Below are positions 1 through 9,000 of a DNA stretch of 64,000 nucleotides, in pieces (position 1 is the stretch's first letter; each line of letters starts with the position of its first letter). The DNA comes from Paraburkholderia phosphatilytica. Its GTDB lineage: Bacteria; Pseudomonadota; Gammaproteobacteria; Burkholderiales; Burkholderiaceae. The notes beneath the pieces are model-generated. The model made no database searches, was not told where the DNA came from, and saw nothing but the letters and a program-made list of their open reading frames with translations. Made by a program: the position numbers and the translations under genes. The DNA lies in contig NZ_QQOA01000025.1 in the NCBI RefSeq assembly GCF_003443895.1, forward strand, positions 49,357-113,356, in the 5' to 3' direction.

Positions 1-291
1 CTATCGGCCGATTGCGCCGACCCAACCTCATCTCAATCCGACGCCGGCAATGATGCAATCGCGCATCTGACCGCGCAGGTCGTCGTGCTGTGCAAGCTCG
101 TCGACGCGGCGCTGTCGCATCTGTCGCCGACGCAATGCCACGGCGTCACGCAGGCGTTTCGCGGCGGCATCGAGGACGCGCTCGCTTCGATGGACGACGT
201 CGTGTTCCCCGACGGCTATCGCGAATCGTTGCTCGGTCTTACCAATGCTTACCTGAACGAGTTGCAGCGAAGAGGGCAGCGTTTCGGTTGA
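1..291 (+). CDS. Hypothetical protein, 5' end cut by window edge
   Basis: The frame is open from the first base of the window to a TGA at 289-291, so at least 96 C-terminal residues are present and the true start lies upstream. A GTG at 85 could serve as an internal start, but the coding pattern continues upstream of it. The visible part is predicted mostly helical, with leucine- and alanine-rich stretches (for example QVVVLCKLVDAAL), and has no signal peptide or membrane segment. I do not recognise a family. A lipoprotein gene follows on the same strand after about 100 bases. Confidence 0.5.
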   Translation, partial: LSADCADPTSSQSDAGNDAIAHLTAQVVVLCKLVDAALSHLSPTQCHGVTQAFRGGIEDALASMDDVVFPDGYRESLLGLTNAYLNELQRRGQRFG

Positions 292-391
292 TGGCGCCGC
301 CGTGCGTTGCTGCGTTCTTGCGGTAAAGGCGCGAAACGTACGGTAAGCCAGCTTCACAAACCTTGTGGCGATGCGCGTGTCTGAATGACCG

Positions 392-754
392 ATGCAACTT
401 CAGTCATTCAACATGCGGGCTTCGATTATCTGGCTGGTTTTCGCACTTGCGCTGTGCGCGCTCGTGATGACGTCGTGCGACGACGGTTTCGATGGCGCCG
501 ACGACGTGACCCTCGACGGCGAGTGGTCGGGCTACGCCGCGCCATCCACGTCCACGTGTCTGGAACGGCTCTACTATCCTATCGGTCTGCGCACGATCGC
601 GCTCGCAGACTTCTGCTACGGCGCGGCCGGCCTGCAGGCGCTGCACGACCAGTACCGCTTCAGCTACGCCGATGTGATCGATGCAGCGACGACGCTGCCG
701 ATGGAAAGCATCGCGCTGGGCGAGGCGCAGCGCGATGCGGGGGCCGCGCGGTGA
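392..754 (+). CDS. Putative small lipoprotein
   Basis: Encodes about 120 residues. A hydrophobic N-terminal stretch ends in a lipobox-like sequence (LVMTSC), after which comes an acidic DDGFDGADD segment, so a signal-peptidase II lipoprotein is likely. An internal ATG at 413 (MRASIIWL) gives a more usual lipoprotein signal length and is an equally good start; neither has a strong ribosome binding site. The mature part has several cysteines (STCLERL, DFCYGAAG) and no family I recognise. It converges on the leftward higA gene only about 20 bases downstream. Confidence 0.5.
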   Translation: MQLQSFNMRASIIWLVFALALCALVMTSCDDGFDGADDVTLDGEWSGYAAPSTSTCLERLYYPIGLRTIALADFCYGAAGLQALHDQYRFSYADVIDAATTLPMESIALGEAQRDAGAAR

Positions 755-773
755 GACGCGACTGCCGGCAGCG

Positions 774-1061
774 TCACGCCGTCGCAAGCGGGTGCAGTTC
801 GGAGAAGTCGGCGTTCCTGGCCGCTTCCTCGAGATCGTAGTCGGCCTGCAGCCCCAGCCAGAACTGGGGCGTCGTGCCAAGCACGATCGAAAGCCGCAGC
901 GCGGTGTCCGCGGACACGTTCCGGTCACCGTGGACGATTTCGTTGATGCGCCGCGGCGGTACCTTCATTGCGCGTGCAAGCGCATTCTGGCTAAGGTTCA
1001 ACGGCTCGAGGAACTCTTCGCTGAGCACCGCGCCCGGGTGTACATTTTCGAGCTTTGCCAT
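774..1061 (-). CDS. higA: HigA-family antitoxin (XRE helix-turn-helix)
   Basis: A 95-residue protein matching the HigA/VapI addiction-module antidote family: HPGAVLSEEFLEPLNLSQ leads into a helix-turn-helix (QNALARAMKVPPRRINEIV), followed by the typical GTTPQFWLGLQADYDLEEA ending. The start was placed at MAKLENVHPG because GAGGAG lies a few bases upstream and family members start here. In this family the antitoxin neutralises the HigB mRNA interferase and represses its own operon. The toxin gene upstream is frameshifted, so this may now be an orphan antitoxin or regulator. Two palindromes at 1366-1401 are the likely operators. Confidence 0.85.
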   Translation of the reverse strand: MAKLENVHPGAVLSEEFLEPLNLSQNALARAMKVPPRRINEIVHGDRNVSADTALRLSIVLGTTPQFWLGLQADYDLEEAARNADFSELHPLATA

Positions 1062-1071
1062 GTGCGGCTCC

Positions 1072-1361
1072 TCAGTGGTAGTCGACGATCTCGACATCGC
1101 GGACGTGTCCGTCTTCCCAGCGAAAGCAGATCCGCCACTGGTCGTTGATGCGGATACTGTGCTGGCCGCGCCGGTTACCTGCCAATGCCTCGAGCCGGTT
1201 CGCGGGGGGGAATGCGAAGGTCGGCAAGGCTGTATGCGTTGTGAAGCATCCGCAGCTTGCGGCGTGCGATCTGCTGGATCTCTCGCGGAAGCCGCCTGGA
1301 GCGGTCATCTGACCAGACCAGCGCGGTCTCTCTGTCCTTGAAGTTCTCGATCGCCGTCGAC
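1072..1361 (-). pseudogene. higB: higB toxin gene, frameshifted (RelE/HigB superfamily)
   Basis: The C-terminal half (NRLEALAGNRRGQHSIRIND then QWRICFRWEDG and a terminal VEIVDYH) is the hallmark of HigB/RelE-type toxins. The N-terminal half (IENFKDRETALVW, then LPREIQQIARRKLRMLHNA, ending SLADLRIPP) lies in a different frame. The two join at a run of seven C (seven G on the plus strand, 1204-1210); with six C the reading would be continuous (LRIPPANRLEAL). There is also no in-frame ATG, GTG or TTG between the upstream stop and the conserved N-terminus; only CTG or ATC are available. The gene looks inactivated, although a sequencing error or slippage at the C tract cannot be excluded. Confidence 0.75.
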
Positions 1362-1365
1362 TGAC

Positions 1366-1401
1366 TATAACGCGACGCGTTATATAACGCCAGCCGTTAT
1401 A
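1366..1401. promoter_or_regulatory. Two overlapping palindromes, likely HigA operators
   Basis: Two 19-base palindromes with half-sites TATAACG-N5-CGTTATA lie at 1366-1384 and 1383-1401, sharing two bases. They sit just upstream of the higB reading frame, and a TATAGT that could serve as a leftward -10 falls inside the first. HigA-type antitoxins are known to bind short TAACG/CGTTA-like palindromes in their own promoters, so autoregulation of higBA is the natural reading. The palindromes are seen directly; binding is inferred. Confidence 0.65.
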
Positions 1402-1407
1402 GCGTGC

Positions 1408-1713
1408 TCAGGGCGCCTTCTCCGGCAGATCGAGATCGGCCGGATCGCGCGCCTGATCTGCCGCCGCGTCGGGATTGCCTTTACCGGCCGCGCCGTCTTT
1501 CTCCGTCTTGCGCTTCGCACTATTGCGCGCGTCGCCCCGCGCGCGCGGGATCTTGCGTTTCGACGGCACGTTCAGGTCCGCGAGGTCGATCTTGTACTCG
1601 ATGATCTTGCGGCGAATCTCGGCGATCACGAGGCTGCGGTCCCTGGACCACGACGAGTCCATCTCGATCTCCATCTGATCGAGACGCTTGAAGAGATGCC
1701 GCAGAACATTCAT
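1408..1713 (-). CDS. Hypothetical basic protein, weakly H-NS-like N-terminus
   Basis: A 101-residue protein preceded by an AAGGAAAGG-like ribosome binding site. The segment IAEIRRKIIEYKIDLADL resembles the oligomerisation part of H-NS-family proteins of Burkholderia (typically AI..IR..M.EYG.T.EDL). However, the conserved C-terminal DNA-binding motif of H-NS is missing. It is replaced by a lysine/arginine-rich stretch and an acidic, alanine-rich tail, which suggests a disordered end. The similarity is weak, and a separate family is possible. It lies upstream of the higBA operators and is transcribed in the same direction. Confidence 0.45.
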   Translation of the reverse strand: MNVLRHLFKRLDQMEIEMDSSWSRDRSLVIAEIRRKIIEYKIDLADLNVPSKRKIPRARGDARNSAKRKTEKDGAAGKGNPDAAADQARDPADLDLPEKAP

Positions 1714-2066
1714 CGCCTTTCCTTGACCCTGAACCTTCGATCCCTGAGCGACCGCGCAACGGAATCGTCGAGTCGCATACGCATGTATACGGGGCGTCGT
1801 GAGCGGACTTGATACCTGCGACTGCGCAAAACGCGAAATCAGGAATTTCGGACCGGGCCGTTCAGTGTTTCCTTACGCGACGCATGGACGCGCGCGAAAA
1901 CGGCCCGTTATGTGGGAAAGATGATGACGGCTTTCACGCGAATCGCACGGCATTTGCAACACGCTGACAGGTGCGCGCGGTGTCATCCGCGGTAAGGATG
2001 CGAAGTCGTGCGTCCGCCGTGACGTCCGTACAATCGCCGGCACGAGAACAGGCGCATGGTGACGAT
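1714..2066. other. Intergenic, no gene seen
   Basis: About 350 bases between the leftward basic protein and the rightward exported protein. I see one small palindrome, CGAAAT-N5-ATTTCG at 1834-1850, and no convincing promoter or coding frame. Confidence 0.4.
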
Positions 2067-3014
2067 GTGAACGGGAAGCAGGTACGGACCAGACGCTATG
2101 CCCAGTTGTTCAGGCTGATCGCGCTCGTCGCGGCGACGTGGTTCGGCGGCGCGCAGGTTGCGCATGCCGCGTGTTCGCTTGCGGCCGGCGTTCGCGAGGA
2201 ACTGTCGCTGCCGCCCGCGACCATCGCGGTGGCGCACGATGCGCCAGTCGGCGCGACGCTCGGCTCGGTGCGCGTCGCGGCGCTGCACGACGTTCCGTTC
2301 ACGTGCGACGCGGGACCGAATCTGCGCGAGGTGCGCTTCGTGACCCCGCTGCAGACGGTACGCGATTTCGACAAGGTGTTTCCGACCAGTCTCGCCGGTA
2401 TCGGCATGCGCGTGACCGCGAGCGGCGGCAGTTTCGCGGGTATCGACGACGGACCACGCGCGGCGCCGTATTCGCTCGCGCTGCCGCCGAAGGCGCAGCA
2501 CCTCACCGGCTTCGCGCTGCAGGTCGATTTCATCAAGACAGGTCCGGTTCAGGACGGCGTGCTCGACGCAGGGCGGCTGCTCGACGTCGTGGTCGGTCAC
2601 GCGGAACTCGTCGATGTGTCGATCCCGGCGGGGGCGATCACGTTCGTCGCGTCACGCCAGTGCGACACGGTGCATGCAGGTGGGATGGTCGCGGCGGGCG
2701 TAGGCACGGGCGGCGCGTTCTCGCAGGAGACGCTGGTGGTCACGGACGGCTGCAATCCCAGTGTGGCCGCAGTACTGCAACTGGATCAGCCCTACCGCTA
2801 TGGCCGTGCGCCGATCGTCGCGCACGGTGCGCCGCCGGCGAATGGTACGGCGCACGCAGCCGCAGTTCGTGCGGGCGCGAGGCGGAATCTTCTCGATGAT
2901 GGCTCAGGTGCCATGCAAGACGGCAGCGGTGCATTTGCTGCGGGCACAACGAGTAGCGGACAGTTCGGCGCGGGGCAGGCAGGTGTCTCGCATGGCGGGG
3001 ATTTCCGCCGTTAG
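2067..3014 (+). CDS. Putative exported, fimbrial-adhesin-like protein
   Basis: The start is placed at GTG 2067, which puts a classic signal peptide (hydrophobic core around LIALVAATWFG, cleavage after AQVAHA) near the N-terminus of a 315-residue product; the frame is open further upstream. The mature protein starts with a cysteine and has LPPATIAVAHDAPVGATLG, reminiscent of the opening strands of chaperone-usher fimbrial subunits, with later paired cysteines. The last 40 residues are a Gly/Ser/Ala-rich tail instead of the usual closing beta strand, so the 3' end may be altered. No usher or chaperone gene is near. The family call is tentative. Confidence 0.4.
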   Translation: MNGKQVRTRRYAQLFRLIALVAATWFGGAQVAHAACSLAAGVREELSLPPATIAVAHDAPVGATLGSVRVAALHDVPFTCDAGPNLREVRFVTPLQTVRDFDKVFPTSLAGIGMRVTASGGSFAGIDDGPRAAPYSLALPPKAQHLTGFALQVDFIKTGPVQDGVLDAGRLLDVVVGHAELVDVSIPAGAITFVASRQCDTVHAGGMVAAGVGTGGAFSQETLVVTDGCNPSVAAVLQLDQPYRYGRAPIVAHGAPPANGTAHAAAVRAGARRNLLDDGSGAMQDGSGAFAAGTTSSGQFGAGQAGVSHGGDFRR

Positions 3015-3320
3015 TCGGCAGGAGTCGGCGGTAGTCAGAGAGCACATCTCAGCTGATCGGCGCCTGCATCCACCAGAAATACGAAAGTCCGCCGAAGCGC
3101 GTCGAGGTGGGATACCGACGGCGGATCCCAGCAGTCCAATGCCAGAGCCGCTGGCAGTTAGTGGAATATCCTCTTGCACAATTCCGGAACTTGCAGGCCC
3201 GGCAGACAGACCGTTGCTACGACGAGAGCCAGCATCGATATCTAGCTGACCGGAAAAATACCGTCCGGAACGGCTCCGGGAACTGGTTGCGGCGATGATC
3301 GGCATGCGGCATGGACACTC
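3015..3320. other. Non-coding or degenerate stretch
   Basis: About 300 bases, visibly richer in A/T than the surroundings. Short open frames exist on both strands but none shows normal codon bias or a recognisable product. It may hold remnants of a gene related to the upstream exported protein. Confidence 0.35.
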
Positions 3321-3797
3321 CTACTCGGCAAGGTGAGACGCGTTATTCACATGGATAATGTCTAGTAGTACGAATGATACCAGACAGGCAATCAGCGAAA
3401 ATGTAAAGAATTGGTAAAAGTCCGCCCACACTTTGAGCCGATTCCAGATTCCCGCGTCGCGGTCGGCCGTTTCGCATGTCGCCGGATCGACGGGTTGACG
3501 TGCACCACCTGCCGCGAACAGCGCACCGAATGCGATGCAGAAACCCAGGACGACCTGGATGAACCCGACATGCGAGAGAAGCGTCTCGCGGCTCGCTATC
3601 TCGTAAAGTGCCGTGGTCGTCCATCCCATTGCGACAAACCCCATCTGATACTCGCGGTACGCGCGCCATGGATCCCATTGCTCGGTCGGATCGAGCCTCC
3701 GGACGATCAGGAAAACGATACTGTTCGCGATCCACGGCCCTGCCGCAACGGCAAACACGTTGACCACGAACCACCAGATTTCGAGTTCCAGCTTCAT
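3321..3797 (-). CDS. Hypothetical inner-membrane protein
   Basis: A 158-residue protein with about four hydrophobic segments: roughly residues 8-32 (WWFVVNVFAVAAG), 50-72, 75-97 (VGFIQVVLGFCIAFGALFA) and 128-148 (FFTFSLIACLVSFVLLDII). It carries a short charged insert between the third and fourth. No family is recognised. Codon use is more A/T-tolerant than in neighbouring genes, which together with the adjacent degenerate stretch suggests acquisition from elsewhere. It diverges from deoA. Confidence 0.5.
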   Translation of the reverse strand: MKLELEIWWFVVNVFAVAAGPWIANSIVFLIVRRLDPTEQWDPWRAYREYQMGFVAMGWTTTALYEIASRETLLSHVGFIQVVLGFCIAFGALFAAGGARQPVDPATCETADRDAGIWNRLKVWADFYQFFTFSLIACLVSFVLLDIIHVNNASHLAE

Positions 3798-4063
3798 CGG
3801 CGTGCGGCGCGCTGAACGTTGCGCGAGACGCGATCCGCATGGGTCTTCGAATCGATCGGGGTCATGCAGCGGCGGTTTCGGCGGCTCATCATCGTTTCAT
3901 CTCCAGGCACCGGCACATGGTATGGGTGCCCCTGACGCGTCCGGTATCGGCCGAACGGCCAGCTGTCATGTCGTACCGCATCGCCCCTATACTGGATCCT
4001 TCGAGCCCGGCGTGGCCTGCCACCCCATGCGGCCGCAACGATCCCCGAACAGGAGCGCGCAAC

Positions 4064-5386
4064 GTGTTGACGCAGGAACTGATTCGCCGCGAGCGTGACG
4101 GTTTGCCGATCGACGCCGCCGACCTCGCCGCATTCGTGCGCGGCATCGTCGAAGGCAGCGTGTCCGAAGGCCAGATCGCCGCGTTCGCGATGGCGGTGTT
4201 CTTCAACGGCATGCGTCTCGACGAATGCGTCGCGCTGACGCTCGCGCAGCGCGATTCCGGCGAGGTGCTGAACTGGGCCGGGTTCGGTCTGCACGGGCCG
4301 GTGATCGACAAGCATTCGACCGGCGGCGTCGGCGACCTGACCTCGCTGCTGGTCGGCCCGCTCGTCGCGGCCTGCGGCGGCCACGTGCCGATGATCTCGG
4401 GGCGCGGCCTCGGGCACACCGGCGGCACGCTCGACAAGCTCGCGTCGATACCTGGCTACGATCTGACGCCGGATACCGCGTATTTCCAGCAGGTGGTGAA
4501 AGACGTCGGCATCGCGATCATCGGTCAGACCGCGCAGCTCGCACCGGCGGATCGCCGCATCTACGCGATCCGCGACGTCACCGCGACAGTCGAATCGGTC
4601 GCGCTGATCACCGCGTCGATCCTGTCGAAGAAACTCGCGGCTGGCGCTGACGCGCTCGTGATGGACGTGAAGGTTGGCTGCGGCGCGTTCATGCCGACGC
4701 GCTCGCGTGCGGTGGAACTGGCGCGGAGCATCGTCGACGTCGGCAACGGCGCGGGCATGAAGACGACTGCGTGGCTCACCGACATGAACCAGCCGCTCGC
4801 GCCGTGCGCGGGCAATGCGCTCGAGATCCGCTTCGCGATCGACTATCTGACGGGACGCGCGCGGCCCACGCGCGTGCACGACGTGACGATGGCGCTCGCG
4901 ACGCAGATGCTGGTGACCGGCGGGCTCGCCGCCGACGCGACGAGCGCGCGCGCCCAGCTCGACGCGGCATTGTCATCGGGCGCCGCGGCGGAGCGCTTCG
5001 CGCGCATGGTGCGCGCGCTCGGCGGCGCCGCGGATCTCGTCGATGCGCCGGACCGCTGCCTGCAGCGCGCGCCCGTCGTGATGCCGGTGCCGGCGCCGGT
5101 GCGTGGCGTCGTCGCGCGCATCGATTGCCGCGAGATCGGGCTCGTGGTCGTGTCGCTGGGCGGCGGACGGCGTCATCCGGAAGACGCCGTCGATCATCGG
5201 GTGGGTCTCACCGATCTCGCGGAACTGGGACAGGTCGTCGAGGCCGGGCAGCCGCTCGCGATGGTCCATGCGCGCGATACAGCGAGCGCCGCGCAGGCCG
5301 CCCGCGACGTGCTGGCCGCCTATGCGATCGAGACCAACGCCGTCATGCCCGAACTGCCCGTCACGCTCTACGAACTGATCGACTGA
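4064..5386 (+). CDS. deoA: Thymidine phosphorylase
   Basis: A 440-residue enzyme, the usual length, that reversibly cleaves thymidine with phosphate to thymine and 2-deoxyribose-1-phosphate in the cytosol. The phosphate-binding stretch KHSTGGVGDLTS and the family signature SGRGLGHTGGTLDKL are both intact, as is the C-terminal pyrimidine-phosphorylase region with its HxxG-type biotinyl-like fold. The start is GTG 4064, with AGGAG eight bases upstream; the frame stays open before it but without a ribosome binding site. A TATACT at 3988-3993 could be the -10 of its promoter. It stands alone: no deoC, deoB or deoD is in the window. Confidence 0.93.
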   Translation: MLTQELIRRERDGLPIDAADLAAFVRGIVEGSVSEGQIAAFAMAVFFNGMRLDECVALTLAQRDSGEVLNWAGFGLHGPVIDKHSTGGVGDLTSLLVGPLVAACGGHVPMISGRGLGHTGGTLDKLASIPGYDLTPDTAYFQQVVKDVGIAIIGQTAQLAPADRRIYAIRDVTATVESVALITASILSKKLAAGADALVMDVKVGCGAFMPTRSRAVELARSIVDVGNGAGMKTTAWLTDMNQPLAPCAGNALEIRFAIDYLTGRARPTRVHDVTMALATQMLVTGGLAADATSARAQLDAALSSGAAAERFARMVRALGGAADLVDAPDRCLQRAPVVMPVPAPVRGVVARIDCREIGLVVVSLGGGRRHPEDAVDHRVGLTDLAELGQVVEAGQPLAMVHARDTASAAQAARDVLAAYAIETNAVMPELPVTLYELID

Positions 5387-6026
5387 CCTGCGTCAGGTCA
5401 TCCGACATTCGATCAGGATGGCGAACGATAAAATTCACTGCGAAACACAAGCAAAAGCACGCGCCACAAACCGTCCAGGCAAAAAAAAGACGCCGGCGAA
5501 GACACGCGGCGTCAGGAGCTATTCCGACGTCGAGGACCGCCGGCAGCTGGGAGGACGACGCGGGCATCCGGCCGCGACGTCAGGTAAAGATTAAGGCAGG
5601 TGGGCACATCGAGGAAAGAGCCGGGCGGTAGGGAACGACTGGTAATCCGTTAAGGAAAGACTGATTCTGCCCGGCAGAGTGCGGTAGTGTGCCGCCATGT
5701 CCCGCGGTGCGCGGTTGCGCGAATGGTCAGTGCCGCGAAAGAAGAAAACACAGCATGGCGAATGAGTATGGCACGCCCGGAACATTCTTGCTTGCCGCTC
5801 CGTCGTGGTCCCGTTGGGGTGTTATGACCGGGTCCGTTGCAATTTGCGGTTGGTGATCGTCGCGTGCGATCGTTCAGCGTCGTCAAGGTCGACCCTGGGT
5901 CGGCCAGGGAAGGCGGCTTCTTGTACGGGCCTCGTTCGCGGCGCAGAATTCCTGAAAAGCTGAATAGCCGGTGACCCCACGCGGGGCCGCGCGGCTATCG
6001 TCACACCAAACGATCGATGTAGATCA
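5387..6026. other. 640-base gap without a convincing protein gene
   Basis: The region between deoA and the six-PAS kinase has only short frames on both strands with poor codon bias. Its one clear element is a leftward intrinsic terminator at 5481-5513 that has no obvious gene to terminate, so an untranslated leftward transcript starting somewhere in 5520-6000 is possible. Confidence 0.4.
5481..5513 (-). terminator. Rho-independent terminator reading leftward
   Basis: On the minus strand a perfect 7-base-pair GC stem (GACGCCG ... CGGCGTC, 5489-5495 with 5507-5513) with an 11-base loop is followed directly by eight T residues (eight A at 5481-5488 on the plus strand). It has no T tract in the rightward direction, so it does not serve deoA. 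Confidence 0.75.
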
Positions 6027-9000
6027 ATGTCAGAGAACGCGCCGCAGGGTGAAGACGAGCATCGACAGGGTTCGCTGCGAACGGGCGTTCGCGCGCCCGA
6101 TCCGGTCGCGGGGCGCACCGAGCTGCTGCACTTCGCGCTGAATCGCGTTCACGAGGCCGCGTTTCTCGCGGACCGCACCGCGCGCTTCGTCTACGTGAAC
6201 GAGGAGGCGTGTCGCTCGCTCGGTTACACGCAGCAGGAGCTGCTGCAGATGACGGTCGTCGACGTCGACGTGGACTTCGACTTCACCCGCTGGGACGAAG
6301 TCTGGTCCGCGCTGAAGCGTGTCGGTTCGCTGACGATCGAAAGCCTGCATCGGCGCAAGGACGGCAGCCGCTTTCCGGTCGAGATCAACGTGTCGCAGTT
6401 CGCGTTTGGCGGCGAGGAGTACAACCTCGCACTCGCGCGCGACGTGACGGAGCGCCGCCGCGCGGAGACGCTGCTGCGCGAAAGCGAGCGCCGCTACCGG
6501 CAGATTTTCGACAACGTGTCCGACGTGCTGTTTCTGGCAAGCGTCGACGCGGGCCGGCGCTTTCCGCTGATCGAGATCAACGCCGCGTGCGAAAGTGCGT
6601 TCGGCATCACGCGCACGGAGATGATCGGACGTCCCGTGGACGAAGCGATGCCCGCCGCGCTTGCGGGCACGCTGCATGATGCGTTCGTGCGCTGCGTCGC
6701 GGTCGAGGCCGCGATCGAGCAGGAGCTGACGCTGGAAGTGGGCGGCGAGCCGCGCTACTTCCATGCGACGCTGATGCCGGTACGCGGCGGCGACGGGCGG
6801 ATCGCGCGCATCGCGGGCATTGCGCGCGACACTACCGGCAGCGTGCGCACGAAAGCGCTGCTCGTCACGCAGCTGGAACTCGAAGCGCAGTTTCGCCGGC
6901 TCGCGGAGAACACGCCAGACATCATCTGCCGCTACGATCGCGACTGCCGGCTTGTGTATGCGAACTCGGAACTCGTCGCGACGCTCGGCAAGCCGTTGCA
7001 GGACCTGCTCGGCAGACGGCCGCTGGACCGCATGTCGGCGCCAGGTTACGCGGACTATCAGCAGGCGCTTTACACCTGCCTCGAGACGGGCATCGAGCAG
7101 CAGGTCGAACTCACGCTCGCCGACCTCGGTCACGGCACGCGCCACCATCACATCCGCATCATCCCGGAGCGCGGACCGAACCGCGCGGTGACCGGCGTGC
7201 TCGCGCTCGGCCGCGACATTACCGAACGCAAGCGTGCGGAAGAGCGGCTCCACGCGAGCGAGCAGGCGTTTCGCGCGGTGGTCGAGCACACGCCGGACTA
7301 CATCGCGCGCTACGATCGCGACTATCGGCGCATCTATGCGAACCCCGCGCTGCAGCGCATCGTGCCGCCCATTCCAGCCGTGCCGCTCGACCCGATCCAG
7401 GCGTCGGAGTCGCCCGTCATCGAGTTCGCGCAATACGTGGAGTGGCTGCGACAGGTGATCGAGAGCGGCGCGGAGATCGTCCGGGAGACGCGCTTTCGCG
7501 ACGGCCGCGGCGAGGTCCGCTGGGGGCACGTGCGGCTCGTGCCGGAGTTCATGACGGGCGGCGCGGTTGGCAGCGTGCTCGCGATCTGCCGCGACGTCGA
7601 CGAACTGAAGCGCAGCGAAGAGCGCTTTCGCACGCTGACCGAAAACTTCCCGGACTTCATCGCGCGCTTCGATCCCGCGTGCCGCCATCTGTACGTGAAC
7701 CCGCTCGTCGCGAACTCGTTCGGCATGCCGCAGGACGCATTCGTCGGCAAGCGGCTGCATGAGATCCAGCCGGTCGACCAGCGCGAACAGAATGCGGTGC
7801 TGGAGGAAGGCATCCGTCGCGCGGTCGAGGAAGGCCAGTCGAACGAGGTCGAGGCGAGCTGGGAGATCGACGGCCAGCCGCACGTGTTCGAGATCCGTCA
7901 CGTGCCGGAGAAAGACTCGGAGGGGAAGGTGGTGAGCGTGCTTGGCATCGCGCACGACATCACGCGTCTGCGCACCGCCGAAACCGCGTTGCGTGCGAGC
8001 GAAGCCGCGTTCCGCACGCTCGCGGAGAACGCGCCCGACATCATCGTGCGTTATGACCGCGAGTTCCGCTGTGTCTACGCGAACCCCGAATTCGAGCGGA
8101 TCAGCGGGCTCGAAGCCGGCGAAGCGGCCGGCAAGACGCTGATGCAGCTGCCGGTCGCGCCGCTGAACGCACGTCGCGCGTTGCGGCAGAAGCTGCGCAC
8201 GGTGATGGAAAGCGGTGTGCCCGAGAAGATCGATCTGACGTGGGAGCACGACGGCCGGCTCGCGAGCTGGTACGTGCGCGCGGTGCCTGAATACGACGCG
8301 GCGGGCGGGATCGAAAGCGTGCTGACGATCTGGAGCGACATCACCGACCGGATGGATGCGGAGCGGCGGCTGCGCGAATCGTACGCGCTGCTGAGCGAAC
8401 TGACGTCGCGCCGCGAAACCGCGCGCGAGGAGGAACGCAAGCGCATCGCGCGCGAGATTCACGACGAGCTGGGCCAGCATCTGACGGCGCTGCGGATGGG
8501 CGTGTCGACTTTCGGCATCGAGTTCGGCAGCGGTCATCCGGCGATCGCGGCGCGCGTGCAGGGCATGCTCGGCATCGCCGACGACACGATGAAGGTGGTG
8601 CGCAACGTGATCACGCTGTTGCGGCCCGCGGTGCTCGACGAAGGCATCGTCGCCGCACTCGAATGGCTGACGCGGGAGTTTTCGCGCGCGAGCCAGATTG
8701 CCTGCCGGCTCATAGTGCCGTCCGGCGAGGTCGAACTCGACGACGAGCGGGCGACGGCATTATTCCGGATTACCCAGGAAGCACTGACCAACGTGATGCG
8801 GCACGCCGGCGCGGCGAGCGCGTGCGTGGCGCTGCGCGAGCGCGACGCGGGCTACGAGCTGGAAGTGCGCGACGACGGCCGCGGTTTCGATCCGGGCGAG
8901 GCACGGCGAACGTCGTTCGGGTTGATCGGCATGAAGGAGCGGGCGCTGATGCTGGGCGGCGAGATCGATGTGCACAGTTCGCCGGGACATGGCACGCAGA

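Noticed and set aside
3904..4063. A longer N-terminus for thymidine phosphorylase
   Set aside because: The frame is open further upstream, but the family N-terminus and a proper ribosome binding site both point to GTG 4064.
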